Source: Zetaproteobacteria bacterium (lineage in GTDB: Bacteria > Pseudomonadota > Alphaproteobacteria > Micavibrionales > Micavibrionaceae). Taken from it: 64,000 nucleotides of DNA. A program made the position numbers and the translations under genes. The stretch is taken from the NCBI GenBank assembly GCA_002747015.1, contig NVXI01000009.1, positions 25,694 to 89,693 of the forward strand, in the 5' to 3' direction. Shown here piece by piece: positions 8,433-18,301 of the stretch. Under the pieces are notes generated by a model that worked only from the letters and a program-made list of their open reading frames with translations, did no database searches and had not been told where the DNA came from. How positions within the stretch are numbered: the stretch's first letter is position 1; each line of letters opens with the position of its first letter.

Positions 8433-10640
8433 TAGTTCAAGCGCATGTTGGATAATTGAGTCTTTGCTGGGCAATGTCGTGGCATAGGCCTTGCCCAAGG
8501 GGATGAAGCAATCATCTGCGGTGAGGCGTTCAGTTCTGGGCATTGGTGATATATTCTCCATTACCATACTCATTAGGGCTTCACTGATTGAACCACTGCG
8601 CCTGCATTCATCAACAATTAATATGTGTTTGCATGGTTTTAAGGCTTTTAAAATAGCTGTTTCATTCAAGGGAGCAAGCCAGCGCAAATCTATCACTCGT
8701 AGCTTAATTTTATGTTCTTCCTCTAATATATGGGCGGCTTGGCGGGAGAGGTAATATCCATTGCCGTAGGTTAGGATACAAAGATCCGTCCCTGTGCCGT
8801 GGACATGAATATCACCAAGGGCGATAGGTTTGGCATTCTTTGGTCCTTGATAGGGGAATGTCCATAGCCCGTCTTTTTCGGCGTGTAAGTCACGTGTCAT
8901 ATAGAGTGCGATTGGTTCTAAGAATACGACAATACGTTGTTCTTCGCGTGCCAACCTGACGGCTTCGCGCATCATCTCTACCGCGTCCGCGCCATTGGAT
9001 GGGCAGGCGATGATAATGCCGGGGATATCGCGTAATACAGCAAATGAATTATCATTATGGAAATGCCCGCCGAAACCGCGTTGATACGCCAAGCCAGCCA
9101 CACGGATGACCATCGGGTTTGTATATTGCTTGTTTGAAAAGAAGCTGAGTGTTGCGGCTTCGCCCCTTAATTGATCCTCCGCATTATGCAGGTAGGCGAG
9201 GAATTGGATCTCGGGAATGGGGAGGACACCGTTATGCGCCATACCAATCGCAAGCCCTAGAATGGTTTGCTCGTCCAATAATGTATTGATAACGCGGTGC
9301 GCGCCAAATTTACCATGTAGCTTAGCAGTGACATTGTAGACACCACCCTTCACCCCAATATCCTCACCCGCCATAACGATATTCTGATGTGACAACATCA
9401 GGTCATGTAACGCCCAATTGATAAGGCGTGCCATGTGTTGTGGTTGCTCCATCGTTTGAATTTCATGACCGAAACTTTTCTCGCGGGCTTTAGTGGTGGG
9501 CAAAGTTATAGGCGCAATATCTTTAACTACATCAGGGATAATACTTTCCTGTACGCCCAAAGAAGTGGTGAGTTTTGGGCGTTTTATAATGTGTCGCGCT
9601 GCACTTTCAACGCGCTCGCCAATTTCATTGTAAATATCCAGAATTTGCGCTGAAGTAAGGATATTATTCTGGATCATTAGGCTGGCAGTATGCAGGAGTG
9701 GGTCTTGTGATTCGGCTTGCTCAACCTGCTCTTGGCTCATATAAGCAGTTTGCACATCTGGTCCCGCGTGACCATACAGGCGCACGCATTTTTTATGTAG
9801 GAAGACGGGGGTTTTATGCGTGCGGGCATAGGCGGCGGCCTCTTGTGTTACCTGATAGGTTTCCAGCGCGTTCAAGCCATTACAATAAAAATACTTTAAC
9901 CCTGGGCGGTTTTTGAAATTGTTATACACCCAGTTTTTCGGTGTTGGCGTTGATATGCCAATATCATTATCCTCACACAGGAAAAGCAAGGGCAAGGCAG
10001 AGCCTTTATAAGACGCCCAGCCTGCGGCATTAAACGCCCCTTGCGCGGTGGAGTGATTAACCGATGCATCGCCGAAGCTACAGAATATAAGGGCATCACT
10101 GGGGATTTCATTGTGCTTATCAATCAAGGTGTTCAGTCTGATACTGTGCGCCGCACCGACCGCTTTGGGTAAATGTGATGCGATGGTACTGGTTTGCGGC
10201 GGAATGTGCAGAGCTTTGCTGCCTAACACCTTATGCCGCCCCGCAGAGATAGGGTCTTCACTAGACGCCGTAAAGCTGAGCAGCATGTCCCATAAAGGCG
10301 TTTGCCCTGCTAGTTTTTTGGAACGTTGGATCAAGAACGTGGCATCGCGATAATGTAAAAATGCCATATCATCAAGACGAAGAGCAGCAGAGACTGCGGC
10401 GTTACCTTCATGCCCTGAGCTGCCGATCGTATAGAATCCCTCTCCCATTGCTTGTAAATTCCGCGATGTCATATCAAGGCGACGGCTTAGGATTTGGCTT
10501 TCGAATATCTCGACAAATTGTGCATTTGTAAGACCAGCAGTATCAGGAGATATGAACTCCGTGCTTGGTAAATCCTCACCTTTAACGCGACGAAGGAAAT
10601 TTTCATGAACAATTTTAGCGCGGTCTTTCATGGGTTGCAC
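8424..10640 (-). CDS. Fused alpha/beta 2-oxoacid dehydrogenase E1 component
   Basis: Thiamin-diphosphate-dependent E1 subunit with alpha and beta halves joined in one 738-residue chain, like branched-chain 2-oxoacid dehydrogenase E1 fusions. The N-terminal half carries the ThDP/Mg motif that starts GDASVNHSTAQGAFN. The C-terminal half has the transketolase-type pyrimidine-binding region (GEDIGVKGGVYNVT) and a transketolase C-terminal domain. E2 and E3 partners are not in the window, so the exact substrate is open. The neighbouring acyl-CoA dehydrogenase fits amino-acid or 2-oxoacid catabolism. It is read convergently with hflX and divergently from the next gene. Confidence 0.85.
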   Translation of the reverse strand: MQPMKDRAKIVHENFLRRVKGEDLPSTEFISPDTAGLTNAQFVEIFESQILSRRLDMTSRNLQAMGEGFYTIGSSGHEGNAAVSAALRLDDMAFLHYRDATFLIQRSKKLAGQTPLWDMLLSFTASSEDPISAGRHKVLGSKALHIPPQTSTIASHLPKAVGAAHSIRLNTLIDKHNEIPSDALIFCSFGDASVNHSTAQGAFNAAGWASYKGSALPLLFLCEDNDIGISTPTPKNWVYNNFKNRPGLKYFYCNGLNALETYQVTQEAAAYARTHKTPVFLHKKCVRLYGHAGPDVQTAYMSQEQVEQAESQDPLLHTASLMIQNNILTSAQILDIYNEIGERVESAARHIIKRPKLTTSLGVQESIIPDVVKDIAPITLPTTKAREKSFGHEIQTMEQPQHMARLINWALHDLMLSHQNIVMAGEDIGVKGGVYNVTAKLHGKFGAHRVINTLLDEQTILGLAIGMAHNGVLPIPEIQFLAYLHNAEDQLRGEAATLSFFSNKQYTNPMVIRVAGLAYQRGFGGHFHNDNSFAVLRDIPGIIIACPSNGADAVEMMREAVRLAREEQRIVVFLEPIALYMTRDLHAEKDGLWTFPYQGPKNAKPIALGDIHVHGTGTDLCILTYGNGYYLSRQAAHILEEEHKIKLRVIDLRWLAPLNETAILKALKPCKHILIVDECRRSGSISEALMSMVMENISPMPRTERLTADDCFIPLGKAYATTLPSKDSIIQHALELLT

Positions 10641-10701
10641 TTTATCATCGGGGGGGAGTGATGTATAGTTCCTGATAGATATAAAATGAGGAATATACGT
10701 T

Positions 10702-11886
10702 ATGAGTAGCTCTGTTTTTCAATGGGAAGATCCGCTATTATTAGAAACATGTTTAAGCGAGGATGAACGCGCTATACGTGATGCGGCGCATGCTTACGCG
10801 CAAGATAAACTTAGCCAGCGTGTGCTGGATGCTTACAGAGATGATCACTTTGATCCTGATATATTGAAGGAAATGGGTGAACTTGGTTTGCTGGGTTCTA
10901 CCTTGCCAGAGAAGTATGGCGGCGCGGCAATCAATTACGTATCTTATGGTTTAATTGCACGTGAGATTGAGCGTGTAGATTCGGGGTATCGCTCTGCTAT
11001 GTCGGTGCAGTCTTCATTGGTGATGTACCCGATTTATGCATGGGGTTCGGAAGAACAACGCATGAAATACCTGCCGAAACTGGCCAGCGGCGAACATGTC
11101 GGGTGCTTTGGTTTGACCGAGCCTGATGCAGGTTCTGATCCTGGGGCGATGCTAACCCGTGCGGAAAAAGTTGATGGCGGGTATAAGCTGACTGGTTCTA
11201 AAATCTGGATCAGTAATTCGCCTATTGCCGACGTATTTGTCGTCTGGGCGAAATCTGCGGCGCATGACAATAAGATTAAGGGCTTTATTCTTGAAAAGGG
11301 CATGAAGGGGCTGTCCGCACCTAAAATTGGCGGTAAGCTTTCATTACGTGCATCAATTACGGGTGAAATCGTTATGGACGGCGTTGTTGTATCGGAAGAC
11401 CACCTCCTATCCAAAGCCGAAGGGCTGCGCGGGCCGTTTGAATGCTTGAACCGTGCGCGTTACGGCATTGCATGGGGCGTTATGGGTGCGGCGGAGTTCT
11501 GCTGGCACGCGGCACGGCAATATACGCTGGATCGTAAGCAATTTGATAAGCCTTTGGCACAAACGCAATTGGTGCAAAAAAAGCTGGCTGATATGCAAAC
11601 CGAAATTACTCTGGGGCTGCACGCGGCTCTGCAAGTCGGGCGTTTGATGGATGATGATAATTTTGCGCCTGAAATGATTTCCCTGATTAAGCGCAATAAC
11701 TGTGGCAAAGCCCTCGACATTGCACGGATGGCGCGGGATATGCACGGCGGGAACGGTATTTCCGATGAATTTCATGTGATGCGCCATATGTGTAATTTAG
11801 AATCCGTAAACACCTATGAGGGGACGCACGATGTTCATGCGCTGATCCTTGGGCGCGCGCAAACAGGGTTGCAGGCATTCTTTTAA
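10702..11886 (+). CDS. gcdH: Acyl-CoA dehydrogenase, glutaryl-CoA dehydrogenase type
   Basis: FAD flavoenzyme of the acyl-CoA dehydrogenase family, closest in pattern to glutaryl-CoA dehydrogenase, which oxidises and decarboxylates glutaryl-CoA to crotonyl-CoA in lysine and tryptophan breakdown. Supporting motifs are the N-terminal FQWEDPLLL, the substrate/FAD region [16 protein letters not shown], and [14 protein letters not shown] near residue 371, which contains the catalytic Glu. 394 residues is the usual length. It is divergent from the E1 gene, with about 60 bp between them. The symbol rests on motif likeness only. Confidence 0.85.
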   Translation: MSSSVFQWEDPLLLETCLSEDERAIRDAAHAYAQDKLSQRVLDAYRDDHFDPDILKEMGELGLLGSTLPEKYGGAAINYVSYGLIAREIERVDSGYRSAMSVQSSLVMYPIYAWGSEEQRMKYLPKLASGEHVGCFGLTEPDAGSDPGAMLTRAEKVDGGYKLTGSKIWISNSPIADVFVVWAKSAAHDNKIKGFILEKGMKGLSAPKIGGKLSLRASITGEIVMDGVVVSEDHLLSKAEGLRGPFECLNRARYGIAWGVMGAAEFCWHAARQYTLDRKQFDKPLAQTQLVQKKLADMQTEITLGLHAALQVGRLMDDDNFAPEMISLIKRNNCGKALDIARMARDMHGGNGISDEFHVMRHMCNLESVNTYEGTHDVHALILGRAQTGLQAFF

Positions 11887-11888
11887 TA

Positions 11889-12506
11889 TTAAGGTTTTAT
11901 AATTAGATAAGACCCTGCGCCAATCATTAAGCCACCGGATGCTATTTTTACTTTTTTCTCATATGCGGATGCTTTGTGGGCGGCGATAATCTTTCGTGCG
12001 CCAGTGGCATAAATTATCTTCACACTACCGACGGATACAAATGTAATAAGAGCGAGTAACGCGGTATCGCCAGACGTTAAGATGCTCATATCCACGAAAA
12101 TCGGGAAAAGGCTGGCGTAGAAAAAGATTGCTTTTATATCGGCTAATGTAAGGAAAAGGCCGGATATGTAGCTTGTCACAAGACCACCTTTAACTTTACC
12201 ATATTGGGGGAGGGCTTTCTTTTGTGTACTTTTCATCAGACCTATTCCAAACCAGATTAAGTAAAGCGCGGCGATATATTTTATGACAGCGAAAAAAGTC
12301 CCCATTTGTTCCGATAGCGTTGTCATGCCTAAAATAGCCATGGATAAGAATATCAGATCACCCGATACAATTCCAAATGCGGCGGCGATGCCATTTTTAA
12401 TATCGAGCATGGCAGATCGCGCGATAACTAACGCGACGCTAGAGCTTGGAATTGCTGCTAACGTTACCATAATAATGAAAATAGAGAATAGATCGTAGTT
12501 ACTCAT
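11889..12506 (-). CDS. LysE/RhtB-family amino-acid exporter
   Basis: Inner-membrane transporter of about six hydrophobic helices and 205 residues, the size and pattern of the LysE/RhtB family that exports basic or small neutral amino acids and homoserine lactones. The N-terminal half contains IPSSSVALVIARSA and the GIVSGDLIF turn, the position of the family's conserved Gly/Pro motif, although the canonical PGP is not clear. The substrate is unknown. It is convergent with gcdH and divergent from ispG. Confidence 0.8.
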   Translation of the reverse strand: MSNYDLFSIFIIMVTLAAIPSSSVALVIARSAMLDIKNGIAAAFGIVSGDLIFLSMAILGMTTLSEQMGTFFAVIKYIAALYLIWFGIGLMKSTQKKALPQYGKVKGGLVTSYISGLFLTLADIKAIFFYASLFPIFVDMSILTSGDTALLALITFVSVGSVKIIYATGARKIIAAHKASAYEKKVKIASGGLMIGAGSYLIIKP

Positions 12507-12597
12507 TGAAGCCTCAAGTTTTTGCCTAAGATTAGGTACATATTAAACACGACCTTAAAGGATTGCAAAGCATAATGTTTTATAATACAAAACCTCT

Positions 12598-13830
12598 ATG
12601 GTCGCGATTTCAGAAATAAAACGTCACAAAACCCACGCCGTAAAAGTCAGGCACATCACCGTTGGCGGTGGTGCGCCCGTTGTTGTGCAATCCATGACAA
12701 ACACAGATACGGCAGACCTTGATAAAACGTTTGAGCAAGTGAAACAGCTTTATTTGGCAGGCTCGGAAATTATCCGCGTAACGGTGAATAATGATGAAGC
12801 CGCAATAGGTGTTGCAAAGTTGCGTGATCGTTTAGATAAAGAGAATCTGGAAGTGCCGCTGGTTGGCTGTTTTCATTATAATGGGCATACACTGCTTAAT
12901 GACCATCCATCAATGGCGCAAGCTCTTGATAAATATCGTATTAACCCAGGGAATGTTGGCTTTGGTAAAAAGCGCGATTCGCAATATGAGCAAATGATTG
13001 AAACCGCGATAAAATACGATAAAGCGGTGCGTATTGGCGTAAACTGGGGCAGTCTGGATCAGGCTTTGGCGACTAAGTTAATGGATGAGAATGCAAAGTT
13101 CGATACGCCGCGTTCCTCCGATGAAATTATGCGCGAGACTCTGGTGGAGTCTGCGTTGATGAGTGCAGAAAAAGCGCAAGAAATCGGTCTATCCAAAGAT
13201 AAAATTATTCTCTCCGCTAAGGTTAGCCGTGTGCAAGACTTAATAGCCGTTTATGGCGCGTTGGCTGATCGTTCGAATTATGCGCTTCACCTTGGCTTGA
13301 CTGAGGCTGGTATGGCATCCAAAGGGATTATTGCTACTGCGTTGGGTGAGGGGATCTTGCTGCAACAGGGAATAGGGGATACTATTCGCGCTTCTCTAAC
13401 GCCTGAGCCGAATGGTGACCGCACGCTGGAGGTGCGCGTTTGTCAGGAAATCTTGCAAGCTTTAAATATACGCTCATTCATGCCCGAGGTCAGTGCTTGC
13501 CCTGGCTGCGGACGTACAACCAGTACATATTTCCAAGAACTGGCACAGGATATTCAACGTCACCTTGATGTTAATATGCCGATATGGGCAAAAAAATATG
13601 AAGGTGTGGAGACCATGAAAGTCGCGGTGATGGGCTGTATCGTCAATGGACCAGGCGAAAGCAAGCATGCCGATATTGGTATCAGCCTGCCCGGTACGGG
13701 GGAGTCACCTGTTGCGCCTGTCTTTACCGATGGTAAAAAGACCCACACATTGCGCGGTGATAATATCGCACAGGATTTTCATGATTTGGTCGATAATTAC
13801 GTAAAGACCCGTTTCGGCGATGCAGCATAA
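12598..13830 (+). CDS. ispG: 4-hydroxy-3-methylbut-2-enyl-diphosphate synthase (flavodoxin)
   Basis: Penultimate MEP-pathway enzyme, making HMBPP from MEcPP with a [4Fe-4S] cluster. The N-terminal TIM barrel starts with the typical [20 protein letters not shown]. Three cluster cysteines are visible: Cys301 and Cys304 in ACPGCGRTT, and Cys347 in [11 protein letters not shown]. 410 residues fits the bacterial form without the plant-type insert. It is transcribed alone. Confidence 0.96.
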   Translation: MVAISEIKRHKTHAVKVRHITVGGGAPVVVQSMTNTDTADLDKTFEQVKQLYLAGSEIIRVTVNNDEAAIGVAKLRDRLDKENLEVPLVGCFHYNGHTLLNDHPSMAQALDKYRINPGNVGFGKKRDSQYEQMIETAIKYDKAVRIGVNWGSLDQALATKLMDENAKFDTPRSSDEIMRETLVESALMSAEKAQEIGLSKDKIILSAKVSRVQDLIAVYGALADRSNYALHLGLTEAGMASKGIIATALGEGILLQQGIGDTIRASLTPEPNGDRTLEVRVCQEILQALNIRSFMPEVSACPGCGRTTSTYFQELAQDIQRHLDVNMPIWAKKYEGVETMKVAVMGCIVNGPGESKHADIGISLPGTGESPVAPVFTDGKKTHTLRGDNIAQDFHDLVDNYVKTRFGDAA

Positions 13831-13902
13831 TTTGCACTGGATCACCCATTCTTCTTATCGTAGACTTCTCACACATAATATATATGGAGGAGTGTCTGAA
13901 TT

Positions 13903-15024
13903 ATGCGTATTGGTGTACCAAAGGAAATAAAAACGTTAGAGCATCGCGTGGGGCTTGTGCCTTCATCGGTTAAGGAGTTGGTGTCTCGTGGGCATGAGGT
14001 GTTGGTTGAGGCCAAGGCTGGTGGCGGTATTAACTTCAGTGATGCGGATTATGAAGAGGCGGGTGCGACAATAATCGCAACAGCGCAAGAAATCTTCGAC
14101 AAATCCGAAATGATTATTAAGGTTAAAGAACCGCAAGCGCAAGAATGTAAAATGCTGCGCAAGGGACAAATATTATTCACCTATCTTCATTTGGCAGCGG
14201 ATAAGTCACAGGCAGAGGCTCTTATTGAGTCTGGTTGTGTGGCGATTGCTTATGAAACTGTTACGGGGGCAAATGGTCATGGCTTGCCGTTATTAGAGCC
14301 AATGAGCGAGATCGCAGGGCGTTTATCTATACAAGTCGGTAGTTTCTACCTTCAAAAGCACATGGGCGGCTTAGGACGGCTTATTGGCGGTGTGCCAGGG
14401 GTTAAACCTGCGGATGTTCTAATTATTGGTGGCGGTGTTGCGGGATTCCATGCGGCGCAAATGGCGACAGGTCTTGGTGCGAATGTCACTATTTTAGAGC
14501 GATCAAACCCACGTATGCGCTTTTTAGATGAATATTTCCATGGGCGCGCGAATATTGTGTACTCTAACCTTGATACGTTAGAGCGCGCGGTGATTGATGC
14601 TGACCTTGTGATTGGAGCGGTTCTAATACCTGGTGCTTCTGCGCCTAAATTAGTGACAAGGGATATGCTCTCCACCATGAAGAAAGGGGCAGTGATGGTT
14701 GATATTGCAATCGACCAAGGTGGTTGCTTTGAAACCAGCAAAGCCACCACACATGCAGAGCCGACTTATGTTGTGGATGATGTATTGCATTATTGTGTGG
14801 CAAATATGCCAGGGGCAGTACCGCTCAGCTCCGCCTTGGCGTTAAATCACTCTGTATTGCCGTATGCTTTGCGTCTTGCGGATGGTGGGTGGAAGGATAC
14901 ATTGAAAAATGATCCTAATTTCCTGAATGGCCTGAATGTCTGTGGTGGTAAAATTACGAATCAGCCTGTCGCAGAGGCTTTGGGCATGGAAAACGTCTCA
15001 GCAGAAAGTGCTTTAAATGGCTAA
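13903..15024 (+). CDS. ald: Alanine dehydrogenase
   Basis: NAD-dependent interconversion of L-alanine with pyruvate and ammonia. It has the N-terminal signature MRIGVPKEIKTLEHRVGL, substrate-binding VKEPQ, catalytic HLA within TYLHLAAD, and a Rossmann fold IGGGVAGFHAAQMATGLGA followed by an acidic residue for NAD. 373 residues is standard. A strong GGAGGAG ribosome-binding site precedes the ATG. An alanine/sodium symporter lies elsewhere in the window, at 39851. Confidence 0.95.
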   Translation: MRIGVPKEIKTLEHRVGLVPSSVKELVSRGHEVLVEAKAGGGINFSDADYEEAGATIIATAQEIFDKSEMIIKVKEPQAQECKMLRKGQILFTYLHLAADKSQAEALIESGCVAIAYETVTGANGHGLPLLEPMSEIAGRLSIQVGSFYLQKHMGGLGRLIGGVPGVKPADVLIIGGGVAGFHAAQMATGLGANVTILERSNPRMRFLDEYFHGRANIVYSNLDTLERAVIDADLVIGAVLIPGASAPKLVTRDMLSTMKKGAVMVDIAIDQGGCFETSKATTHAEPTYVVDDVLHYCVANMPGAVPLSSALALNHSVLPYALRLADGGWKDTLKNDPNFLNGLNVCGGKITNQPVAEALGMENVSAESALNG

Positions 15025-15127
15025 AGCACGATGAAGTGTAAAATAAGATGAATTATTTTGTGTTTTTCGCGATATGATGCTTGACGAAAGATACACATCC
15101 TAATATAACACTCTTCATCTCAAATGC

Positions 15128-15204
15128 GCGGGTGTAGCTCAGTTGGTTAGAGCGCCGCCCTGTCACGGCGGAGGCCGCGAGTTCAAGTCTCGTCACTCGC
15201 GCCA
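15128..15204 (+). tRNA. tRNA-Asp (GTC)
   Basis: Complete cloverleaf of 77 nt with the CCA encoded. The acceptor GCGGGTG pairs with CACTCGC with one wobble. The D arm is GCTCAGTTGGTTAGAGC. The anticodon stem CCGCC/GGCGG encloses CTGTCAC with anticodon GTC at 15162-15164, and the T arm is GCGAGTTCAAGTCTCGT. It is followed by an intrinsic terminator, and a decayed copy of its 3' half lies at 16356. Confidence 0.97.
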
Positions 15205-15220
15205 TTGGAGATGAAAGAGA

Positions 15221-15245
15221 ATCCACAGAAATGTGGGTTTTTTTT
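15221..15245 (+). terminator. Rho-independent terminator of tRNA-Asp
   Basis: Stem ATCCACA / TGTGGGT closing a GAAA loop, followed by a run of eight T. It lies 17 bases after the tRNA-Asp CCA end. Confidence 0.85.
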
Positions 15246-15451
15246 GTGCCTGAAATTTGGCCGTTAGACATGTACCGATATTCACAACGACGCCGCGGGG
15301 ATTATAGTAATCCTTAAACAGGGGGGGCTGCTTTTATAGGGGCTATTAAATATTAGCCATGGATGCCACTATTGATCATTGTGTAAATTGAATTTTTGGA
15401 AACAGCAGTGTATTTTTATTCGTATAATTCAGATGGTGGGAGCTGTATAAA

Positions 15452-16225
15452 TTGGGAAATAAATCAAGAAAAGGCAAAATGAGAGTAATAATAGGCTATG
15501 CCATTCTTACTTTTTTATTATTGTTTGTCGGATATTTATTGGTGGGACACAAGTTTTTTGAGGGAGAAAAAGCTAGACTTGTTGGCGATTTTGTACCTGG
15601 ATCATTTAAAAACACTGAGCATTTTAAAGAATCAAATAAAAAAAAGGCTCAAACCGATAATGATGTTCTCATGCCTAGAGGCTCTGGTTCCAGTACTTTT
15701 TTTCCTCATTTAGATAACTTTAAAGAGATAGATACGGTGGTTTATGATCTTTCCGGTACCTCATTGCCTCAATATATACCTAGTCCTCGCTTTGCTCCGA
15801 AAGATATAGCCCCAGCATTTGATACAGTTTTCTTAGACTATGAGAGTCTGAAAGTAGCACCTGTATATGCTAATTTTCAACAAATGTCATCGAGCGAACG
15901 ATATAAAAATAATATACTAAATATATCAATAACAGTTACAAACGTGAAAAAGAAACTGTTAGAGACTAATGAAGTTATAACATTGGTGTCAGTAAGCCAT
16001 AGGTTACGGCGTGGGAATGAAAAAACTATTATTCCGACCGGTAATTACGCTGTTGCATTTATTTATAATGGAAATAAGGAACAATACTTAAATGATGTTC
16101 GTAGTTCTATACGCACTCTAATAGGTCATATTCCTAATTATATAATATGTGCGAATGAGCCCGTTTCAAGAAAACAATGTAAAGGGCCAACTTTTAGATA
16201 TCATGAAATGGAAAATGTAGAATGA
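15452..16225 (+). CDS. Hypothetical membrane-anchored protein in a tRNA-Asp islet
   Basis: I do not recognise this family. The protein of up to 257 residues has a short basic N-terminus, one membrane segment (GYAILTFLLLFVGYLLVG), a polar low-complexity stretch, and a C-terminal region of beta-rich character containing two Cys (IICANEPVSRKQCKG). The TTG start at 15452 has GGGAGC upstream; the ATG at 15479 with AAAAGG upstream is equally possible. Base composition is visibly more AT-rich than in the flanking core genes. It is the only gene between tRNA-Asp and a degraded tRNA-Asp 3' copy, which suggests acquisition by insertion at the tRNA. Confidence 0.6.
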   Translation: MGNKSRKGKMRVIIGYAILTFLLLFVGYLLVGHKFFEGEKARLVGDFVPGSFKNTEHFKESNKKKAQTDNDVLMPRGSGSSTFFPHLDNFKEIDTVVYDLSGTSLPQYIPSPRFAPKDIAPAFDTVFLDYESLKVAPVYANFQQMSSSERYKNNILNISITVTNVKKKLLETNEVITLVSVSHRLRRGNEKTIIPTGNYAVAFIYNGNKEQYLNDVRSSIRTLIGHIPNYIICANEPVSRKQCKGPTFRYHEMENVE

Positions 16226-16355
16226 GTAAGCAAACAGCAAGAGAAGTGAGTACGTTTATGATGCAATATATGGGAAAGACATAACTGCCAGTGTTCATCC
16301 ATCCCCTTTTTAAAATGCACGGTATCTAGTATTTACTTTTTACATAGGGAAAAAT

Positions 16356-16396
16356 GCACGGAGACTGAGAGTGCAAGTCTCATCACTCGTCCCATT
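16356..16396 (+). repeat. Decayed copy of the tRNA-Asp 3' half (att-like)
   Basis: The sequence GAGTGCAAGTCTCATCACTC and the bases around it match the T arm, acceptor and CCA flank of tRNA-Asp (15177-15206) with about four differences in 28 positions. This is what remains when an element integrates at a tRNA 3' end, and the copy has since diverged. No integrase remains in the interval. Confidence 0.65.
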
Positions 16397-16431
16397 TGGG
16401 GTCTTTTACTGATCGTTGTCGGTACTTAACT

Positions 16432-17328
16432 TTAGTTCGATATACGTGTTGGGGATGATTCTAGACCCCATTCACTCCAAGAGCCATCATACACGGATAC
16501 ATCACCATTATAGTCTATATGGTGTAGTGCAAGGGCGAGTGTGCATGCTGTTATACCGCTGCCGCAGGTTACGATGATCCTGTTTTTCGATTGGTCTTCC
16601 AATGTTATACCAATCGCCTTAAAGAGTGCGGTTATTGATTTTGCATCTTTGAACCGACCATTTTCACTCACTAAAGAAGAGCAGGGTAGGTTCATGCTGT
16701 TTGGTATATGGCCGCTACGCATACCTTGTCTAGGTTCAGGGCTGGCTCCACTAAACCTAGCCTGTGGACGTGCATCAATGATAGGGCATGTTTTGTTTTC
16801 TGATATTTCCATTAGTCCAAGTATATTGATCAGCATACTGGTCTGAAATTCCAAAGCTTTATATCCAGATTTGATAGGGGCAGGAGGTGTACCGGATGTT
16901 GTCTCGTACCCTGCCTGTGTCCATGCAGGCAGGCCGCCATTCAAAACCATAACATTGTGATGCCCAAAACCTTTAAACATCCACCAGACGCGCGCTGGCC
17001 CCATAATCATGCCATGCTGCCCATAAAGTATTACGATGTCATTATTCTCAATGCCGAGCCTTGATAGAGAGTTCTCAAAACTTTTCTTATCTGGCAACAT
17101 ATGGGGTAGTGATGATTTTTTATCTGCAATGTCTTTGATATTAAAAAACAAGGCAGATGGAATATGATTATTATTAAAGTTATCTACTACATTTTCTGCA
17201 GATGTCGGGAGGATAAATGTTGTATCTAAAAATATTATGCGTTTCTTATCATCTTCTTCAACATATTGTTTTAATGTATCGATATGTTCAGGATCAATAA
17301 TTCCAGCATGTATAAATTTCTCAATCAT
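16432..17328 (-). CDS. sseA: Tandem-rhodanese sulfurtransferase (SseA-like)
   Basis: Two rhodanese domains in 298 residues. The C-terminal domain carries the active-site loop CGSGIT with Cys255; the hydrophobic Gly-Ile-Thr ending is typical of 3-mercaptopyruvate sulfurtransferases rather than thiosulfate-using rhodaneses. The N-terminal domain has VILYGQHGM, where no Cys is present, as expected for the inactive half. WWMFKGFGHHNVMVLNGG is another family landmark. It is probably cytoplasmic, since no signal peptide is seen. The thioredoxin-fold gene starts 75 bp away on the other strand. Confidence 0.87.
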   Translation of the reverse strand: MIEKFIHAGIIDPEHIDTLKQYVEEDDKKRIIFLDTTFILPTSAENVVDNFNNNHIPSALFFNIKDIADKKSSLPHMLPDKKSFENSLSRLGIENNDIVILYGQHGMIMGPARVWWMFKGFGHHNVMVLNGGLPAWTQAGYETTSGTPPAPIKSGYKALEFQTSMLINILGLMEISENKTCPIIDARPQARFSGASPEPRQGMRSGHIPNSMNLPCSSLVSENGRFKDAKSITALFKAIGITLEDQSKNRIIVTCGSGITACTLALALHHIDYNGDVSVYDGSWSEWGLESSPTRISN

Positions 17329-17403
17329 ATTGAGAATGTACGCTATTTATGCTTATGTTGAAAGTGGATAGTCTTATCTCATTATTCAAAAAGGTAACAT
17401 TTA

Positions 17404-18162
17404 ATGGAAGTAACAAGAGCGGGAATAGATAAAACTTTATCTGTTATGATAAGAGGGTTGTTTGGCTCTCTAATGGTTCTGATGTTTTTTGCTTTTGTTT
17501 CCATAGAGGCGAATAAAAAGCCTGATGTAGAGATCGCCAGAATTTTAGAAGAGCAGAAAAAACTGCGAATTATTTTAGCAACCAAATCAAAGGGAAATGA
17601 AAACCTTCCTAAAATTTGGCCTCCAAAAATGAATAGTGTTTACCCAGAGCTTGAACTATATGATCAGGCAGGGAAAAAATTTCTTCTTTCTAGTTTATCT
17701 GGTCGTGTTATTGTTCTTGAGTATATTGATATTGCCTCACCTACGTCACAAGCACAATCGGGCTCGGCTACTTTTGGAGTATATTATGGCGCTAAGACTC
17801 AAGAAATCGATAAACAAGCACAACCATTCTCCAAGGTTATCAGTAAGGTTACAAATGGGGCGTTTCAGTTGCCTAATGATAATGTATATGAGCTTAAAAT
17901 TATTATTTATGGCGCGGATGGTGCCGCAGGATCTCGTGATGATGCTGAATTATGGGCAGAACATTTCAAACTAAATGAATCTGCTAATGTGATTGTTGCT
18001 GTTCCTTCGAAGGATATGCGTAGTGATGAAAGCCAATCTTTAATTAGAGGGTTTCAATTGCTTGATCGGAATATGATTTTGCGTGTTGATTCCTCAGGTA
18101 TAATGCCAAAGCATAACTTACAAATGACGCTTGCACCTCTTATTCCTAAACTTATCCATTAA
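17404..18162 (+). CDS. Membrane-anchored thioredoxin-fold-like protein without CxxC
   Basis: 252 residues with one N-terminal membrane segment (IRGLFGSLMVLMFFAFVSI) and then a soluble, presumably periplasmic domain. The stretch LYDQAGKKFLLSSLSGRVIVLEYIDI resembles the first strands of the peroxiredoxin/TlpA thioredoxin fold, but the expected Cys positions are filled by SPTS, and the protein has no redox-active CxxC. The later part (ADGAAGSRDDAELWAEHFKL, then DRNMILRVDSSG) also follows a thioredoxin-like pattern. The function is unknown. AAGGTAAC precedes the ATG. Confidence 0.55.
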   Translation: MEVTRAGIDKTLSVMIRGLFGSLMVLMFFAFVSIEANKKPDVEIARILEEQKKLRIILATKSKGNENLPKIWPPKMNSVYPELELYDQAGKKFLLSSLSGRVIVLEYIDIASPTSQAQSGSATFGVYYGAKTQEIDKQAQPFSKVISKVTNGAFQLPNDNVYELKIIIYGADGAAGSRDDAELWAEHFKLNESANVIVAVPSKDMRSDESQSLIRGFQLLDRNMILRVDSSGIMPKHNLQMTLAPLIPKLIH

Positions 18163-18301
18163 CGACAGTCTATGCCAAAATAATTCGGATTAAATATGGC
18201 AGGATAATATGCTTGTTACTTTCGATTTGCCTTGGTTGATATAGCATATTGTGTTATCAAACCTTCTTAATACTTCAATGATAATGGTAGTTATAAAAAT
18301 A

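Noticed and set aside
11034..11414. 126-codon minus-strand frames (also 11407-11787) inside the acyl-CoA dehydrogenase gene
   Set aside because: They lie antisense to a well-supported enzyme with intact motifs and have no domains.
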